Below are positions 1 to 8,570 of a stretch of DNA of 64,000 bases, piece after piece (position 1 is the first letter of the stretch; the number at the start of each line of letters is the position of its first letter). The stretch spans positions 62,001 to 126,000 of the forward strand of contig JAWKLR010000005.1 in NCBI GenBank assembly GCA_041392625.1, read 5' to 3'. The notes below the pieces were generated by a model. It had not been told where the DNA came from. It was given only the letters and a program-made list of their open reading frames with translations, and searched no databases. A program made the translations under genes and the position numbers. The DNA comes from M3007 sp041392625. Lineage in GTDB: Bacteria > Bacteroidota > Bacteroidia > Chitinophagales > Saprospiraceae.

Positions 1-1
1 C

Positions 2-580
2 TTGTGCCTGTGGGCCGAATGGAAACCAACATTAATGAATGATTTCAACCACCTGAGCGATAAGGAAATCAAAGACATTTACACCTACATCGCAAATGAA
101 AGCAATCGTTTGGGGATTCAACCCAACGCAAACTCATTTAGGCTGGATTGTAATTTAGATTTTTTAGATACCGCGACGCAACAAGAACCGGGATCATTTA
201 ATTACATAACTTCTACTACCGGTACCCAATGGATAAATATTGACCGGTTCTATGCAGTTAACAATCGAATAAACCGAATAGAGGTAGAGGGCCCGGAAGA
301 TTTGGTTGTGATGTTGGCTTTTAAAGACCATAATGTATGTATGGGTCTTTCAAGGTATGAGGATCAGTATGTTTTATGTGGAACTGCAGACCAGGACCGT
401 ATTCCATTTCCGGAAGATGAAACCATTTTGATTACAGCCTATTCGGCAGATCAGTATGCTATGGCCTGGCATACGACCACCAAGGAAAACAACAGAATAA
501 AACTGGAAATGAAACCATTGTCCAATAACGAGTATAATGAACTCCTAAAGAATTTTTGGACAATCAAAAAAGAAAACTAA
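2..580 (+). CDS. C-terminal part of a possible cytochrome c-containing protein (5' end cut by window)
   Basis: The reading frame is open from the window edge, so the gene probably begins upstream; the first internal ATG is at 35. The first visible residues (a Met, then LSDKEIKDIYTYI) resemble the axial-Met region and C-terminal helix of a small cytochrome c domain, whose CxxCH would lie outside the window. The remaining roughly 150 residues have no transmembrane segment and match no family I recognise. The gene ends in front of a strong bidirectional terminator. The cytochrome assignment is an inference from the short helix alone; the C-terminal domain is unknown. Confidence 0.5.
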   Translation: MCLWAEWKPTLMNDFNHLSDKEIKDIYTYIANESNRLGIQPNANSFRLDCNLDFLDTATQQEPGSFNYITSTTGTQWINIDRFYAVNNRINRIEVEGPEDLVVMLAFKDHNVCMGLSRYEDQYVLCGTADQDRIPFPEDETILITAYSADQYAMAWHTTTKENNRIKLEMKPLSNNEYNELLKNFWTIKKEN

Positions 581-627
581 GAGCCCAAACCGGCCAGCTA
601 AAAATTTCTCTGTTTCTTCAAAAAAGA

Positions 628-675
628 AAGCCCCCGTACTCTGAATATTCAGAATGCGGGGGCTTATTATTTTTA
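628..675. terminator. Bidirectional intrinsic terminator
   Basis: The arms AAGCCCCCG and CGGGGGCTT (628-636 and 657-665) enclose a loop that is itself partly palindromic (CTGAATATTCAG). A T-rich run follows on the plus strand and an A-rich run precedes it. It separates the convergent first gene and bamA and can serve both. Confidence 0.85.
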
Positions 676-686
676 CTTAGTGTGTG

Positions 687-3221
687 TTAATCCGGCTCGA
701 ATCCGAGTACGATGTTGAAGCGGCCGAATTCGGTCCATTTGGCTCCGGAGTTGATCAGCGAAGGCTTGTCGAAACCAAAGCCATAATCGAAACCAAGTGT
801 ACCAAACATCGGGAGGAAAACCCGTAGACCCAGACCGGCTGAGCGGCGCACATCAAACGGGTTGAAATCCTGTGGGCGCAACCAGGCATTACCACCTTGG
901 GCAAAAGCCGTAACGAAAATGGTGCTTTGCGGGTTGAGCGAGATTGGGTAGCGGAGCTCGACGGTAAACTTGTCGAACACGCCGGCACCACCCGGATACG
1001 ACGACATGATGTCGGCTACGTCGTAGCCACGAAGGCTGATGATGTCACGGCCGTTGAGTCCGAAATTCTGGTTGTTCAAACCGTCGCCACCAAGTTCGAA
1101 ACGCTCGAATGGGCTGAGTCCGGTTTTGTCACTCCAGCGACCGAGCATACCAATTTTAGCCTGTGTTTTCAATACCAGTTTACCGATCAGAGAGGTGTAC
1201 CATTCTGCATCGATACGCCATTTGATGTACTCGATGTTGCGGTAGAGATCCTGCACGTCGGTGGTCTGATAAAACTCCGCGTCTTTAAACATGGAGTAGG
1301 GGGGCGTCATTTGCATTTTCACAGAAAAGAGTGATCCGGTTTTCGGGAAAATCGGGTCGTTGATGCTGTTTCGTGCAAGGGTGAGACCCAGGCTGTAGTT
1401 GTGATAAATACCTCGGTTTACTGAGCGGCCACGGTCGTCGATGAAGCTGGTCCAGTTGTTCAGGCGCAGGGTCTGAATGTCCAGGTCGGCACGGAAGATA
1501 AAGTTGTCATCCGGGAATTTCAGGCGGGTTCCGAAACCAACGGTTCCCTGAAGAATTTCGAGGGCTTGGTAGTTGTCGTCGCCAAAAAATCCGGAAGTAA
1601 ATTTGTTGTAAAAACCGGCCAGCGTCAACGAGTTCGGTTTTTTACCTCCCAACCAGGGCTCGGTAAAGGATGCGTTGTAGCTTTGGTAGCGGTCGCCGGC
1701 GGTTTGTCCCCGGATAGAGAATCGTTGGCCATCCCCTTGTGGCAATGGGTTCCAGGACTCTTTATTTGGAATATTCCGAACCGAGAAGTTGTTGAAGGTA
1801 ACCCCGAGGGTACCGATTACACCGCCCCGGCTGAAAGCGGTTGCGGGTTGGTAACCGGCAGAAAGTTCAAGCTGATCGGAGGGTTTTTCTTCAACGGTAT
1901 AGATGATATCTACGGTTCCGCGATCGGGATTTACCGGAGTTTGAATATCCAGGGTTTCCGGATTGAAATACCCGAGGTTAACGATTTGTCGGTTGGAACG
2001 AATGATGTCGGCCCGACTGAATTTGTCGCCCGGGCGGGTAAACAATTCCCGGCGAATTACGTGTTCGTGGGTCCGGTCATTTCCATTGATAATTACGCGG
2101 TCGATGGTGGCTTGCGGGCCTTCAAAGATTCGAAGCTCGAGGTCGATGGAATCGTTGTCGATGGATGCTTCGATGGGGTCGACGCGGAAGAAGAGGTACC
2201 CGTTATCAAGGTAGAGCGAGGAAATGTCGCGTCCGTCCTGGCTAAACTGCAAGCGGGTATCCAGCAGTTCCTGGTTGTACACATCGCCTTTGTTGATGCC
2301 AAGTACCTGGTCGAGGAATTTATCGTCGTAAATGGTATTTCCTTTCCAGGTAATATCACGGAAATAATAGCGGTTGCCTTCGTCGAGGGTAATCTGCACC
2401 ATCACTTGTCCTTTCGGAGTACGCCATACGCTGTCTTTCGTCACGCGGGCGTCCCGGAATCCGATGGTGTTGTAGTAGTTCTCGATGTTGAGTTTATCTT
2501 CCTCGTAATCTTTGCGCACCAGTTTGGATTTTTTGAAAATCCGTGTAATCTGGGCGGTTTCTTTCATCTGCTTGCGCAGGGTTCTCGCTTTTACATTTTC
2601 ATTTCCAACGAATGAAATGTTGCGGATGCGGATACGCTTGCCTTTTTTAATGTTGAAGACCAGTTTCACACTGTTTACGGCGCGGTCGTCGGGCTCGGAT
2701 TCGATGTCCACCCGTGCATTGAGGAAACCTTTCTCGATGTAGTATTGCGAGATGGCGTAGGACAGGGTGGTCTTGATATTTTCGGTGAGGATGGTCCCTT
2801 TTTGCAGATAGCGTTCGATGAGGTCGTTGAGTTCATCGTGTGCGCTTTTTTTGACACCGGCAAATGAGTGGCGCGAATAGCGGGGCAACTCGGTGACTGC
2901 AATTTCCAGGAACACGATATTTCCCTGGGTGCGCTCCACCAAAATTTGTACGTCGGTAAAGAGTTTGAGTTTCCACAGGGAGCGGATGGCTTTTGGAAAC
3001 AAGGGACTTGGGATGCGGATGGTATCGCCAACCCGGAGTCCGGACAAGGCGATCAGTGCATTCGCATCTGCATATTCGTTGCCGGTTACGCGCAAGCCAC
3101 CGATTTCGTAATCGAGGGTATTGTCGTAATCAACAATCGGAATGATGGAGTCCTGGCTTTGGGCCATGCCGGTTTGGGCAAAAAGCCCCAGGAGCAATAG
3201 GGTATAGAGTATATGTTTCAT
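687..3221 (-). CDS. bamA: BamA, outer-membrane protein assembly factor (Omp85 family)
   Basis: BamA is the central outer-membrane component that folds and inserts beta-barrel proteins. The start at 3221 is chosen because the protein then begins with a signal peptide (MKHILYTLLLLGLF ... AQS); the frame is open further upstream but only from a weak TTG at 3290. About five POTRA-like repeats occupy the first half, each with a G-N-x or G-L-R-V strand motif. The C-terminal half is an Omp85 barrel with the conserved RGY motif (SLRGYDVAD) that tips the lid loop. The length of about 844 residues fits the family. It is the last gene of a minus-strand operon after two periplasmic folding factors. Confidence 0.95.
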   Translation of the reverse strand: MKHILYTLLLLGLFAQTGMAQSQDSIIPIVDYDNTLDYEIGGLRVTGNEYADANALIALSGLRVGDTIRIPSPLFPKAIRSLWKLKLFTDVQILVERTQGNIVFLEIAVTELPRYSRHSFAGVKKSAHDELNDLIERYLQKGTILTENIKTTLSYAISQYYIEKGFLNARVDIESEPDDRAVNSVKLVFNIKKGKRIRIRNISFVGNENVKARTLRKQMKETAQITRIFKKSKLVRKDYEEDKLNIENYYNTIGFRDARVTKDSVWRTPKGQVMVQITLDEGNRYYFRDITWKGNTIYDDKFLDQVLGINKGDVYNQELLDTRLQFSQDGRDISSLYLDNGYLFFRVDPIEASIDNDSIDLELRIFEGPQATIDRVIINGNDRTHEHVIRRELFTRPGDKFSRADIIRSNRQIVNLGYFNPETLDIQTPVNPDRGTVDIIYTVEEKPSDQLELSAGYQPATAFSRGGVIGTLGVTFNNFSVRNIPNKESWNPLPQGDGQRFSIRGQTAGDRYQSYNASFTEPWLGGKKPNSLTLAGFYNKFTSGFFGDDNYQALEILQGTVGFGTRLKFPDDNFIFRADLDIQTLRLNNWTSFIDDRGRSVNRGIYHNYSLGLTLARNSINDPIFPKTGSLFSVKMQMTPPYSMFKDAEFYQTTDVQDLYRNIEYIKWRIDAEWYTSLIGKLVLKTQAKIGMLGRWSDKTGLSPFERFELGGDGLNNQNFGLNGRDIISLRGYDVADIMSSYPGGAGVFDKFTVELRYPISLNPQSTIFVTAFAQGGNAWLRPQDFNPFDVRRSAGLGLRVFLPMFGTLGFDYGFGFDKPSLINSGAKWTEFGRFNIVLGFEPD

Positions 3222-3304
3222 TGAATGAAATTGCATGTGTCTTGTCTGGATCAAAGAGGAGGCAAGGCCCGGTTCTCTTTTTTCTGGCAAAAAGTTTTTT
3301 GATT

Positions 3305-4687
3305 TTATGGGCGTCGGGCGGTAGCTGATTGGTTGACGAGTTCCAGTAGGTTGGGGCAGGTCAGGTAACGCGGATCAATGGAAAGGTAGGTGCTTCCAAC
3401 TTTTTCCAGCATCCACTTATCGGTAAAGCCCGCTTTTTTCTGTTCGAGCGCTGCGGTTTGAATTTTGTTGTAGTCCTGTTGGAGGTTTGCTACGTGCGGC
3501 TTGGTCCGGCTGCTGAGTTCCACCAGGCGGTAGAACCGCGAACCGTCGTTAGCACGGAAGCTTACTGGCTCGGTGATTTGTCCGGGCTCCAGTCCGTCGA
3601 TTGCAAAGAAAATATCGGTGTCGAGGTCGGCCACTTCAAAGAAGGTATTTCCGGTGCGCGGGTTTGCTACCCGGCCATCGTTGTTGTAGCTGGGAACATC
3701 TTTGAATCCGAAACGCTTGATGGCGTGGCTGAAGGTCATGGAGCTGTCGCGAATGATCATTTGCCGGACGGTATCCAGTTTTTCCTTGGCAAGGTCGAGG
3801 TCGGCCTGGGTAATTTCCGGACGAACCAGGATGTGTCGTCCACGCACGAGGTTACCCCGGCGTTCGAGCATTTGTATGATGTGAAAACCAAATTCTGTTT
3901 CCACGACTGGGCTGATCTGATTTTTTTCGAGTTTATAAATCATGGATTCAAACTCGGGCACGAAGGTTCCGCGTTTTTGCCAGCCAAGGTCGCCTCCGGC
4001 AGCTCCGCTACCGGGGTCGTCGCTGTATTTTTTAGCCAACTCGGCAAAATCCTCTCCGTCTTCTACAATCCGCTTGCGGAGTTCGTTGATGTGATCGAGT
4101 GATTTTTGCCGCTCCACTTCATTGACTTCCGGTTTGTACACCAGTTCGCGGATTTCCACTTCGGAGTTGAAGTAGGGTAGGGAGTCTTTATCGATGCTTG
4201 CGAAAAAGTTTTTCACTTCGGATGGGCTTACGGTAGCCCGGGAGGTAATTTCTCCCTGCATGCGTTCGGCCAGCATCTGGTCTTGCATGTCGTTCCGCAT
4301 CTGTTCTTTTATCTGCTCGATTCCTTGACCGTAATACTCTTCAATAGCCTGCGGGTCCTGGTTGAAGTACAGGAGCAGGCGGTCGATACGAGCATCCAGC
4401 TGGTTTTCAACCTCTTCGGGTTTAACTTCGATGGAGTCGAGTTTGGCCTGGTTTACGAGCAATTTTTGCACGATAAGGTTTTGCACGATATAGCAATCGT
4501 AATCTGCGGGCAGGTTGGGTTCTTGCTGTTTGGAATAGGCAATTTGTTCCTGCACTTCACTCAGCAGAATAATTTCGCCACCTACAGAGGCCACCACCTT
4601 ATCAACTACTGCTTTGTTTTGGGCGTGCAGGCCCAGGCTGAAGCTGATCAACAGGAGTGCAAAAAAGATTTTTTTCATAAATAACAT
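3305..4687 (-). CDS. surA: SurA-type periplasmic chaperone/peptidyl-prolyl isomerase
   Basis: The protein has a signal peptide (MKKIFFALLLISFSLGLHAQ), a SurA N-terminal helical domain (VVASVGGEIILLSEVQEQ), and two parvulin domains. The first contains the hallmark GDLGWQKRGTFVPEFE and GFHIIQ segments; the second starts at GRHILVRP. SurA escorts unfolded outer-membrane proteins through the periplasm to BamA, encoded immediately downstream (about 80 nt). The upstream gene ends 4 nt before this start, so the genes are almost certainly co-transcribed. An alternative ATG lies at 4678, giving a shorter n-region. Confidence 0.92.
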   Translation of the reverse strand: MLFMKKIFFALLLISFSLGLHAQNKAVVDKVVASVGGEIILLSEVQEQIAYSKQQEPNLPADYDCYIVQNLIVQKLLVNQAKLDSIEVKPEEVENQLDARIDRLLLYFNQDPQAIEEYYGQGIEQIKEQMRNDMQDQMLAERMQGEITSRATVSPSEVKNFFASIDKDSLPYFNSEVEIRELVYKPEVNEVERQKSLDHINELRKRIVEDGEDFAELAKKYSDDPGSGAAGGDLGWQKRGTFVPEFESMIYKLEKNQISPVVETEFGFHIIQMLERRGNLVRGRHILVRPEITQADLDLAKEKLDTVRQMIIRDSSMTFSHAIKRFGFKDVPSYNNDGRVANPRTGNTFFEVADLDTDIFFAIDGLEPGQITEPVSFRANDGSRFYRLVELSSRTKPHVANLQQDYNKIQTAALEQKKAGFTDKWMLEKVGSTYLSIDPRYLTCPNLLELVNQSATARRP

Positions 4688-4691
4688 GTGT

Positions 4692-5546
4692 TCAATATAC
4701 TTTGACGTTTTCCCGGCGGAGTTCCTTTTGGTACAGGTCTTCTTTCCATTTTTCGAGCAAAGCTTGTTTGCGTCGGTGCAGGATAATTTTGGAAGCCTGT
4801 TCCTGGACGTAGTCCAGCGGGGCAGTTTCTTTTCCGCGCACTACTTCGAGTACGCGGTAGTAGTATCGGAAATCACCGTCGCTGAGCGTTCCTTCTTTTC
4901 GGGAAGAAGCATTCTCCGCTGTTAACGTCCCTTGAGGTAAAAGCGCGGCGAGTTCTTCAATTTTATACCATTTTTCCGGATCAAGCAGGGCCAGTGTGGC
5001 GTATTCACCGGCAAAGCGAACCAGTTTTTTCTCATCAGCCTTTTTACGGCTATACCAGAATTTGTTGAGTTCGTTTTGTGGTGCGTCGGCAGGAATTTTG
5101 ATTAGCAGGCATTTTAAAATGGTGCTTTCCAGCTGGAATTGATCCTGGTTGTTTTCATAAAAGGTGCGGATTTCCTGTTCGCTCACGGTACTGTCCATCT
5201 GCTCGGAGATGATTTGCTCCTCGTAGTTGAAGCGCACCAGGCTGGCTCGGTAGTTACGCACAAGTTCGTCGATGTTCAGGTCTTTGGGGATGTTGCGCTC
5301 TGCTTCGTACATCAGGAGCTGATCGCGGATCCAGCGTTGGGTAAAAGCCTGCATAAGGAGTAGGCTGTCTTCCGGGGAGGTGGATTCGGGAACGACTCCG
5401 TCGAGTTCAGACTGGTACAGGGTTTTGTTGTATACCTTGGCCAGCACCGGGTCATTTTTTTTGTTGTCTGTTGTCTTTTTACCACATTGCCAAACCAACA
5501 CAGAAAGCAGAAGGGCAAGGCAGCTCGCCATTACAGGAAGTTTCAT
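4692..5546 (-). CDS. Parvulin-like lipoprotein upstream of surA
   Basis: This 284-residue protein starts with a hydrophobic signal ending in a plausible lipobox cysteine (VLVWQCGK), so it is probably a lipoprotein. The N-terminal half resembles the SurA/PpiC helical domain (VLAKVYNKTLYQSELDGVV, IRTFYENNQDQFQ). The C-terminal part has a degenerate PPIase-like stretch (EGTLSDGDFRYYYRVLEV) lacking the usual G-x-L-G-W block, so catalytic activity is doubtful. It is the first gene of the surA-bamA operon. Role in outer-membrane protein folding is inferred from context and weak similarity. Confidence 0.75.
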   Translation of the reverse strand: MKLPVMASCLALLLSVLVWQCGKKTTDNKKNDPVLAKVYNKTLYQSELDGVVPESTSPEDSLLLMQAFTQRWIRDQLLMYEAERNIPKDLNIDELVRNYRASLVRFNYEEQIISEQMDSTVSEQEIRTFYENNQDQFQLESTILKCLLIKIPADAPQNELNKFWYSRKKADEKKLVRFAGEYATLALLDPEKWYKIEELAALLPQGTLTAENASSRKEGTLSDGDFRYYYRVLEVVRGKETAPLDYVQEQASKIILHRRKQALLEKWKEDLYQKELRRENVKVY

Positions 5547-5583
5547 AGCATTGTTGTTAAAAATGACTTTTTTGAACCTGATT

Positions 5584-5646
5584 TAGAGGCCATGCTAAAA
5601 CAATGGTTTTGTGGCTTCGGCAAAACTCCAAAACACATGGCCTCTA
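5584..5646 (-). promoter_or_regulatory. Structured leader of the parvulin-surA-bamA operon
   Basis: An 11-bp perfect inverted repeat, TAGAGGCCATG at 5584-5594 and CATGGCCTCTA at 5636-5646, encloses smaller hairpins such as GTTTTG...CAAAAC. It lies about 40 nt upstream of the first start codon and downstream of the predicted promoter at 5765-5795, so it would be in the transcript leader. There is no T-run after it, so it does not look like a plain terminator. A regulatory role is inferred. Confidence 0.5.
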
Positions 5647-5764
5647 TATGGCCAAAACCCCAAACATGCTCTAACATTCCGAACACGATCCAGTAAAACA
5701 CAAAAAAGGGGAATCTGCGTATCTGAAGACCTGAGTGTTGGGTAGTTTACGACGCAGGCGGCCG

Positions 5765-5795
5765 CAAAGTTACTTGAATTACAGGGTAATTCAAA
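5765..5795 (-). promoter_or_regulatory. Predicted Bacteroidota promoter of the parvulin-surA-bamA operon
   Basis: On the minus strand the site reads TTTG (5792-5795), a 19-nt spacer, then TAACTTTG (5765-5772), an excellent match to the Bacteroidota sigma-A consensus. It predicts a leader of about 210 nt before the start at 5546. Confidence 0.75.
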
Positions 5796-5891
5796 CAAGT
5801 AGGAGTAGGAACTGGAATTTTTCGACCAGCCCATTGTGCGGCCCCTTCCAATGGGGTTCGCTCGATTAAAACGGTTTGTCTGTCGTTCTTT

Positions 5892-5923
5892 TTTGCATCT
5901 TTTTGGGGTGGTGGGTATTTTTG
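5892..5923 (+). promoter_or_regulatory. Predicted promoter of the DUF456 gene
   Basis: TTTG at 5892-5895, a 20-nt spacer and TATTTTTG at 5916-5923 match the Bacteroidota promoter consensus. The start codon follows 23 nt after the -7 box. Confidence 0.65.
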
Positions 5924-5946
5924 GAGAAAATTTGAATTAAAAACAC

Positions 5947-6417
5947 ATGGATATACTCCTTTCCATTTTGGCCATTGCCTGTTTGCTCATCGGTCTGATC
6001 GGCTCCTTGCTCCCGCTCCCGGGGCCACCGCTCAGCTTTTTGGGTATGTTGTTTTTACAGGCCACCTCGTTTGTAGATTTCAGTTCGCAATTGTTGTGGA
6101 TACTGGGTATAGCAACGGTCGTGGTTACGGTGCTTGACTATTTTGTACCCATTTGGGGCTTAAAAAAGTTCGGTGGCAGCAAAGCCGGGATTTGGGGCAG
6201 TACCATTGGCTTGTTGATTGGTATGTTTATGGGTCCGCTTGGTATTTTTATCGGAGCGTTTGCAGGTGGGCTGGTAGGTGAACTGGCAGCTGGAAAAGAT
6301 TCGGCCCAGGCAACAAAAGCAGCCTTTGGTTCTTTTGTTGGATTCCTGTTTGGAACCGGACTTAAAATGGCCTTGTGCGTGGTAATGATCTGGTATGCTT
6401 TGGCAGCAGTTTTGTAA
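5947..6417 (+). CDS. DUF456 family membrane protein
   Basis: This 156-residue, highly hydrophobic protein has the DUF456 pattern: an opening helix followed by the conserved LPLPGPPLSFLGM turn, a middle GxKxxGGSKAGxxG element and a glycine-rich double helix (GMFMGPLGIFIGAFAGGLVGEL) of the kind seen in glycine-zipper membrane proteins. About four transmembrane segments are visible. The family is widespread but its function is unknown. It has its own promoter and is followed by a separate promoter for the next gene, so it is probably monocistronic. Confidence 0.88.
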   Translation: MDILLSILAIACLLIGLIGSLLPLPGPPLSFLGMLFLQATSFVDFSSQLLWILGIATVVVTVLDYFVPIWGLKKFGGSKAGIWGSTIGLLIGMFMGPLGIFIGAFAGGLVGELAAGKDSAQATKAAFGSFVGFLFGTGLKMALCVVMIWYALAAVL

Positions 6418-6502
6418 AAAAAGGGGTGTTCAACTAAGAGTGGATTGAGTAGGAGGGAGTAATTCATAATCAAATCATCAAATTCAATTCGGTTTATCCC
6501 TG

Positions 6503-6510
6503 TATCTTTG
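6503..6510 (+). promoter_or_regulatory. Predicted -7 box of the flippase-like gene
   Basis: TATCTTTG matches the Bacteroidota -7 consensus, about 70 nt upstream of the chosen start at 6579. No convincing TTTG is seen at -33. Confidence 0.5.
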
Positions 6511-6578
6511 CAGCCTGGCAGCGATTGGGTTGGCCAGCCTTTTTTACCACATTTCAGGCTGTAAAGGCCCCAGTTAAC

Positions 6579-7620
6579 ATGGATAAATCAAGCATTAAGA
6601 AACTCCTTCAATTCCTGTTTTTTACGGGCTTGGGTGTTTTTATTTTGGCTCTTGTTTACAATTCGCAGAACAAAGCTTTTTTAGAGCAGTGTCGTTTGGA
6701 TGGCACGCCAATGGATCAGTGCAACCTGATTGATAAACTGTTGGCCGATTTTTCAACGGTTAGCCCGATTTGGATGTTCATGGTAGTACTGGCATTTACG
6801 TTGAGCAATTTATTTCGTGCCCGCCGCTGGCAAATGCTGCTCGAGCCGATGGGCTATAAAATCAGTCTTGGAAACAGCCTGCTCACCATTTTGCTCGGAT
6901 ATTTTGCCAACCTCGGTTTGCCGCGGATGGGTGAGGTTGTGCGGGCTGGTTCGCTGGCACGGTATGAGAAAATTCCTTTGGAAAAGGTGATGGGGACGCT
7001 GGTTGTCGACCGGCTAATGGACTTTCTGTGTCTTGGACTGGTGGTTGGTCTGACCTTTATTTTTGAGGGCGGCACCATCATCGAATTCATCAACAGCAAT
7101 CGGGGTGAAGCCGGGGGGCAGTCGCTTTTTCAAAACCCCTGGGTACAGGCTATTTTGCTGGCTGGTGTTTTGGGACTGGCAGTTTTGTTCCTGTTTAGAA
7201 AACGCTTGATGCAGTTGGGCTTTGTCAAAAAAATCATGGGCCTGGTCGAAGGGTTTATGGAGGGTTTGCGGAGTGTATTGCGCTTAAAGCAGGCTGGACT
7301 GTTTATCGCCTTGTCGCTGGGAATCTGGCTGATGTTTTACCTGCAATGCTGGTTTAACCTGGAGGCTTTTCCTCCGACCGCAGACTTAGGAATGAGTGCG
7401 GCGTTGATGATTTTGTCTTGGGAACCCTGGGCTTTGTAATTCCATCGCCTGGTGGGATGGGATCTTTTCACACTGGCAATTGCGGCGCTTTCGCTGTATG
7501 CCATCAATGGAGCGGATCTTTGTCAGCGCCATGATTGCCTTTTCCATTCAGATCTTTTACAACATCATAGGCGGGATGCTGGCTCTATTCCTCATTGCCC
7601 ACATCAATAAAAGAACATGA
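6579..7620 (+). pseudogene. Flippase-like (lysylphosphatidylglycerol synthase TM / YbhN-type) membrane protein, C-terminus frameshifted
   Basis: Translation from ATG 6579 gives a multi-pass protein with the family signatures NLFRARRWQMLLEPMGYK, LGYFANLGLPRMGEVVRAG and VVDRLMDFLCLGLVVGL. The frame stops at 7439, but the rest of the family C-terminus continues in other frames: GTLGFVIPSPGGMGSFH, then LAIAALSLYAINGAD, then AMIAFSIQIFYNIIGGMLAL, ending at TGA 7620. At least three indels between about 7412 and 7520 are needed, the first a missing T in a T-run. Members often act as lipid or glycolipid translocases; the substrate here is unknown. Sequencing error or real decay cannot be separated from sequence alone. 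Confidence 0.8.
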
Positions 7621-8095
7621 AGCAGATCGAGCGCGCGAATAAAATTAAAACCTGGGATCAGGCTGCTGCTTCCGTTACAGTGGAAGTCGGCGGGCGAGCG
7701 GGTGGTATTCACCATCGGTTGTTTCGACCTGCATTTTGGCCATTTGCATTATCTGGCCGATGCCCGTGATGTGGGTGATCGATTGGTGGTTGGACTCAAC
7801 AGCCACGCATCTGTACGCCGCGAAGGGTCAAACGACCAATAAATGATGAGGCAAACACGGAGTTTCATGCTGGCCGCGTTGGAGGTCGTAGATGCGTGTA
7901 ATTTTTGAAGAGGACGCCGCTGAGTTGATTAAAACCCTGATGCCGGATGTACTGGTAAGGCGGGATTGGAAACCGGAACAAATCATGCGTTCTGCGGAGG
8001 TGTTGGCAAACGGTGATGCAGGTGTTTGAGTCTGCCATTTGTTGAAGGGTATTCCACAACCAATATTGAGAAAACTAATCCTGGAACACTGACGG
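7617..8095 (+). pseudogene. rfaE2: RfaE2/HldE-type ADP-heptose synthase nucleotidyltransferase domain, heavily frameshifted
   Basis: The ATG overlaps the flippase stop (ATGA). Pieces in all three plus frames rebuild an adenylyltransferase: MKQIERANKIKTWDQA, then FTIGCFDLHFGHLHYLADA (the nucleotide-binding GCFDxxHxGH signature), RPINDEA-like, FMLAALEVVDACVIFEED, LIKTLMPDVLV and SLPFVEGYSTTNIEK. At least six indels occur within about 450 nt. In the intact family the enzyme makes ADP-activated heptose for lipopolysaccharide core; in Bacteroidota a stand-alone RfaE2 next to a membrane gene is common. The 3' end is uncertain because the terminal frame runs into the repeat region. Confidence 0.75.
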
Positions 8096-8147
8096 CGGTG
8101 CTATGGATTAACCCCGCCCCGCGCGCTCGCATCTGCACCCCGCCCGT

Positions 8148-8323
8148 AAGCAACGCGATGCCTCGCGTCTACACCCAGCAAGAAGTCATCGCCCAGCAGG
8201 AACACAAAATCCCCAAAAGGTGGTTCCCCACAAGTTTTTCAGGTCGATGAAAGCAACGCGATGCCTCGCGTCTACACCCAGCAAGAAGTCATCGCCCAGC
8301 AGGAACACAAAATCCCCAAAAGG
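8148..8323. repeat. Tandem direct repeat, two 73-bp copies with 103-bp period
   Basis: Copies at 8148-8220 and 8251-8323 are identical over 73 bp, beginning with the palindrome ACGCGA-TGCC-TCGCGT, and similarity continues with small differences into the spacer. The stretch from 8096 to 8570 otherwise contains no gene. Confidence 0.85.
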
Positions 8324-8352
8324 GGGTGGCCACAAATTTTTCAGGGCAAAAA

Positions 8353-8386
8353 AAATCCCCGGCGTGAATTCTCACATCGGGGATTT
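8353..8386 (-). terminator. Intrinsic terminator for secA
   Basis: Arms AAATCCCCG (8353-8361) and CGGGGATTT (8378-8386) are perfectly complementary. Read on the minus strand the stem is followed by a run of eight T residues. It lies about 190 nt beyond the secA stop, with the second repeat pair between. Confidence 0.75.
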
Positions 8387-8397
8387 GAATTAGTTTA

Positions 8398-8562
8398 CCT
8401 GCCTACTGCCCCGTGGTATACTTACCTATTGCGGGTTGCATACGTTCACGGTTAGACGCGAGGCATCGCGTTTTTTTTAATATTGTATCCCTGCCTACTG
8501 CCCCGTGGTATACTTACCTATTGCGGGTTACATACGTTCACGGTTAGACGCGAGGCATCGCG
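8398..8562. repeat. Second tandem direct repeat, two 73-bp copies with 92-bp period
   Basis: Copies at 8398-8470 and 8490-8562 differ by one base. Each ends with AGACGCGA-GGCA-TCGCG, the reverse complement of the palindrome that opens the first tandem pair. The two pairs are therefore in inverted orientation around the secA terminator. Confidence 0.85.
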
Positions 8563-8570
8563 TCTCTACG

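Noticed and set aside
1566..2615. A 349-codon plus-strand open frame
   Set aside because: It lies entirely antisense to bamA, has no family signature and is explained by codon bias of the real gene.
5595..5834. A 79-codon open frame on the minus strand with PTLRSSD, resembling adapter-derived peptides
   Set aside because: The underlying bases do not match a sequencing adapter; the frame lies across a promoter and a leader, so it is neither a gene nor contamination.
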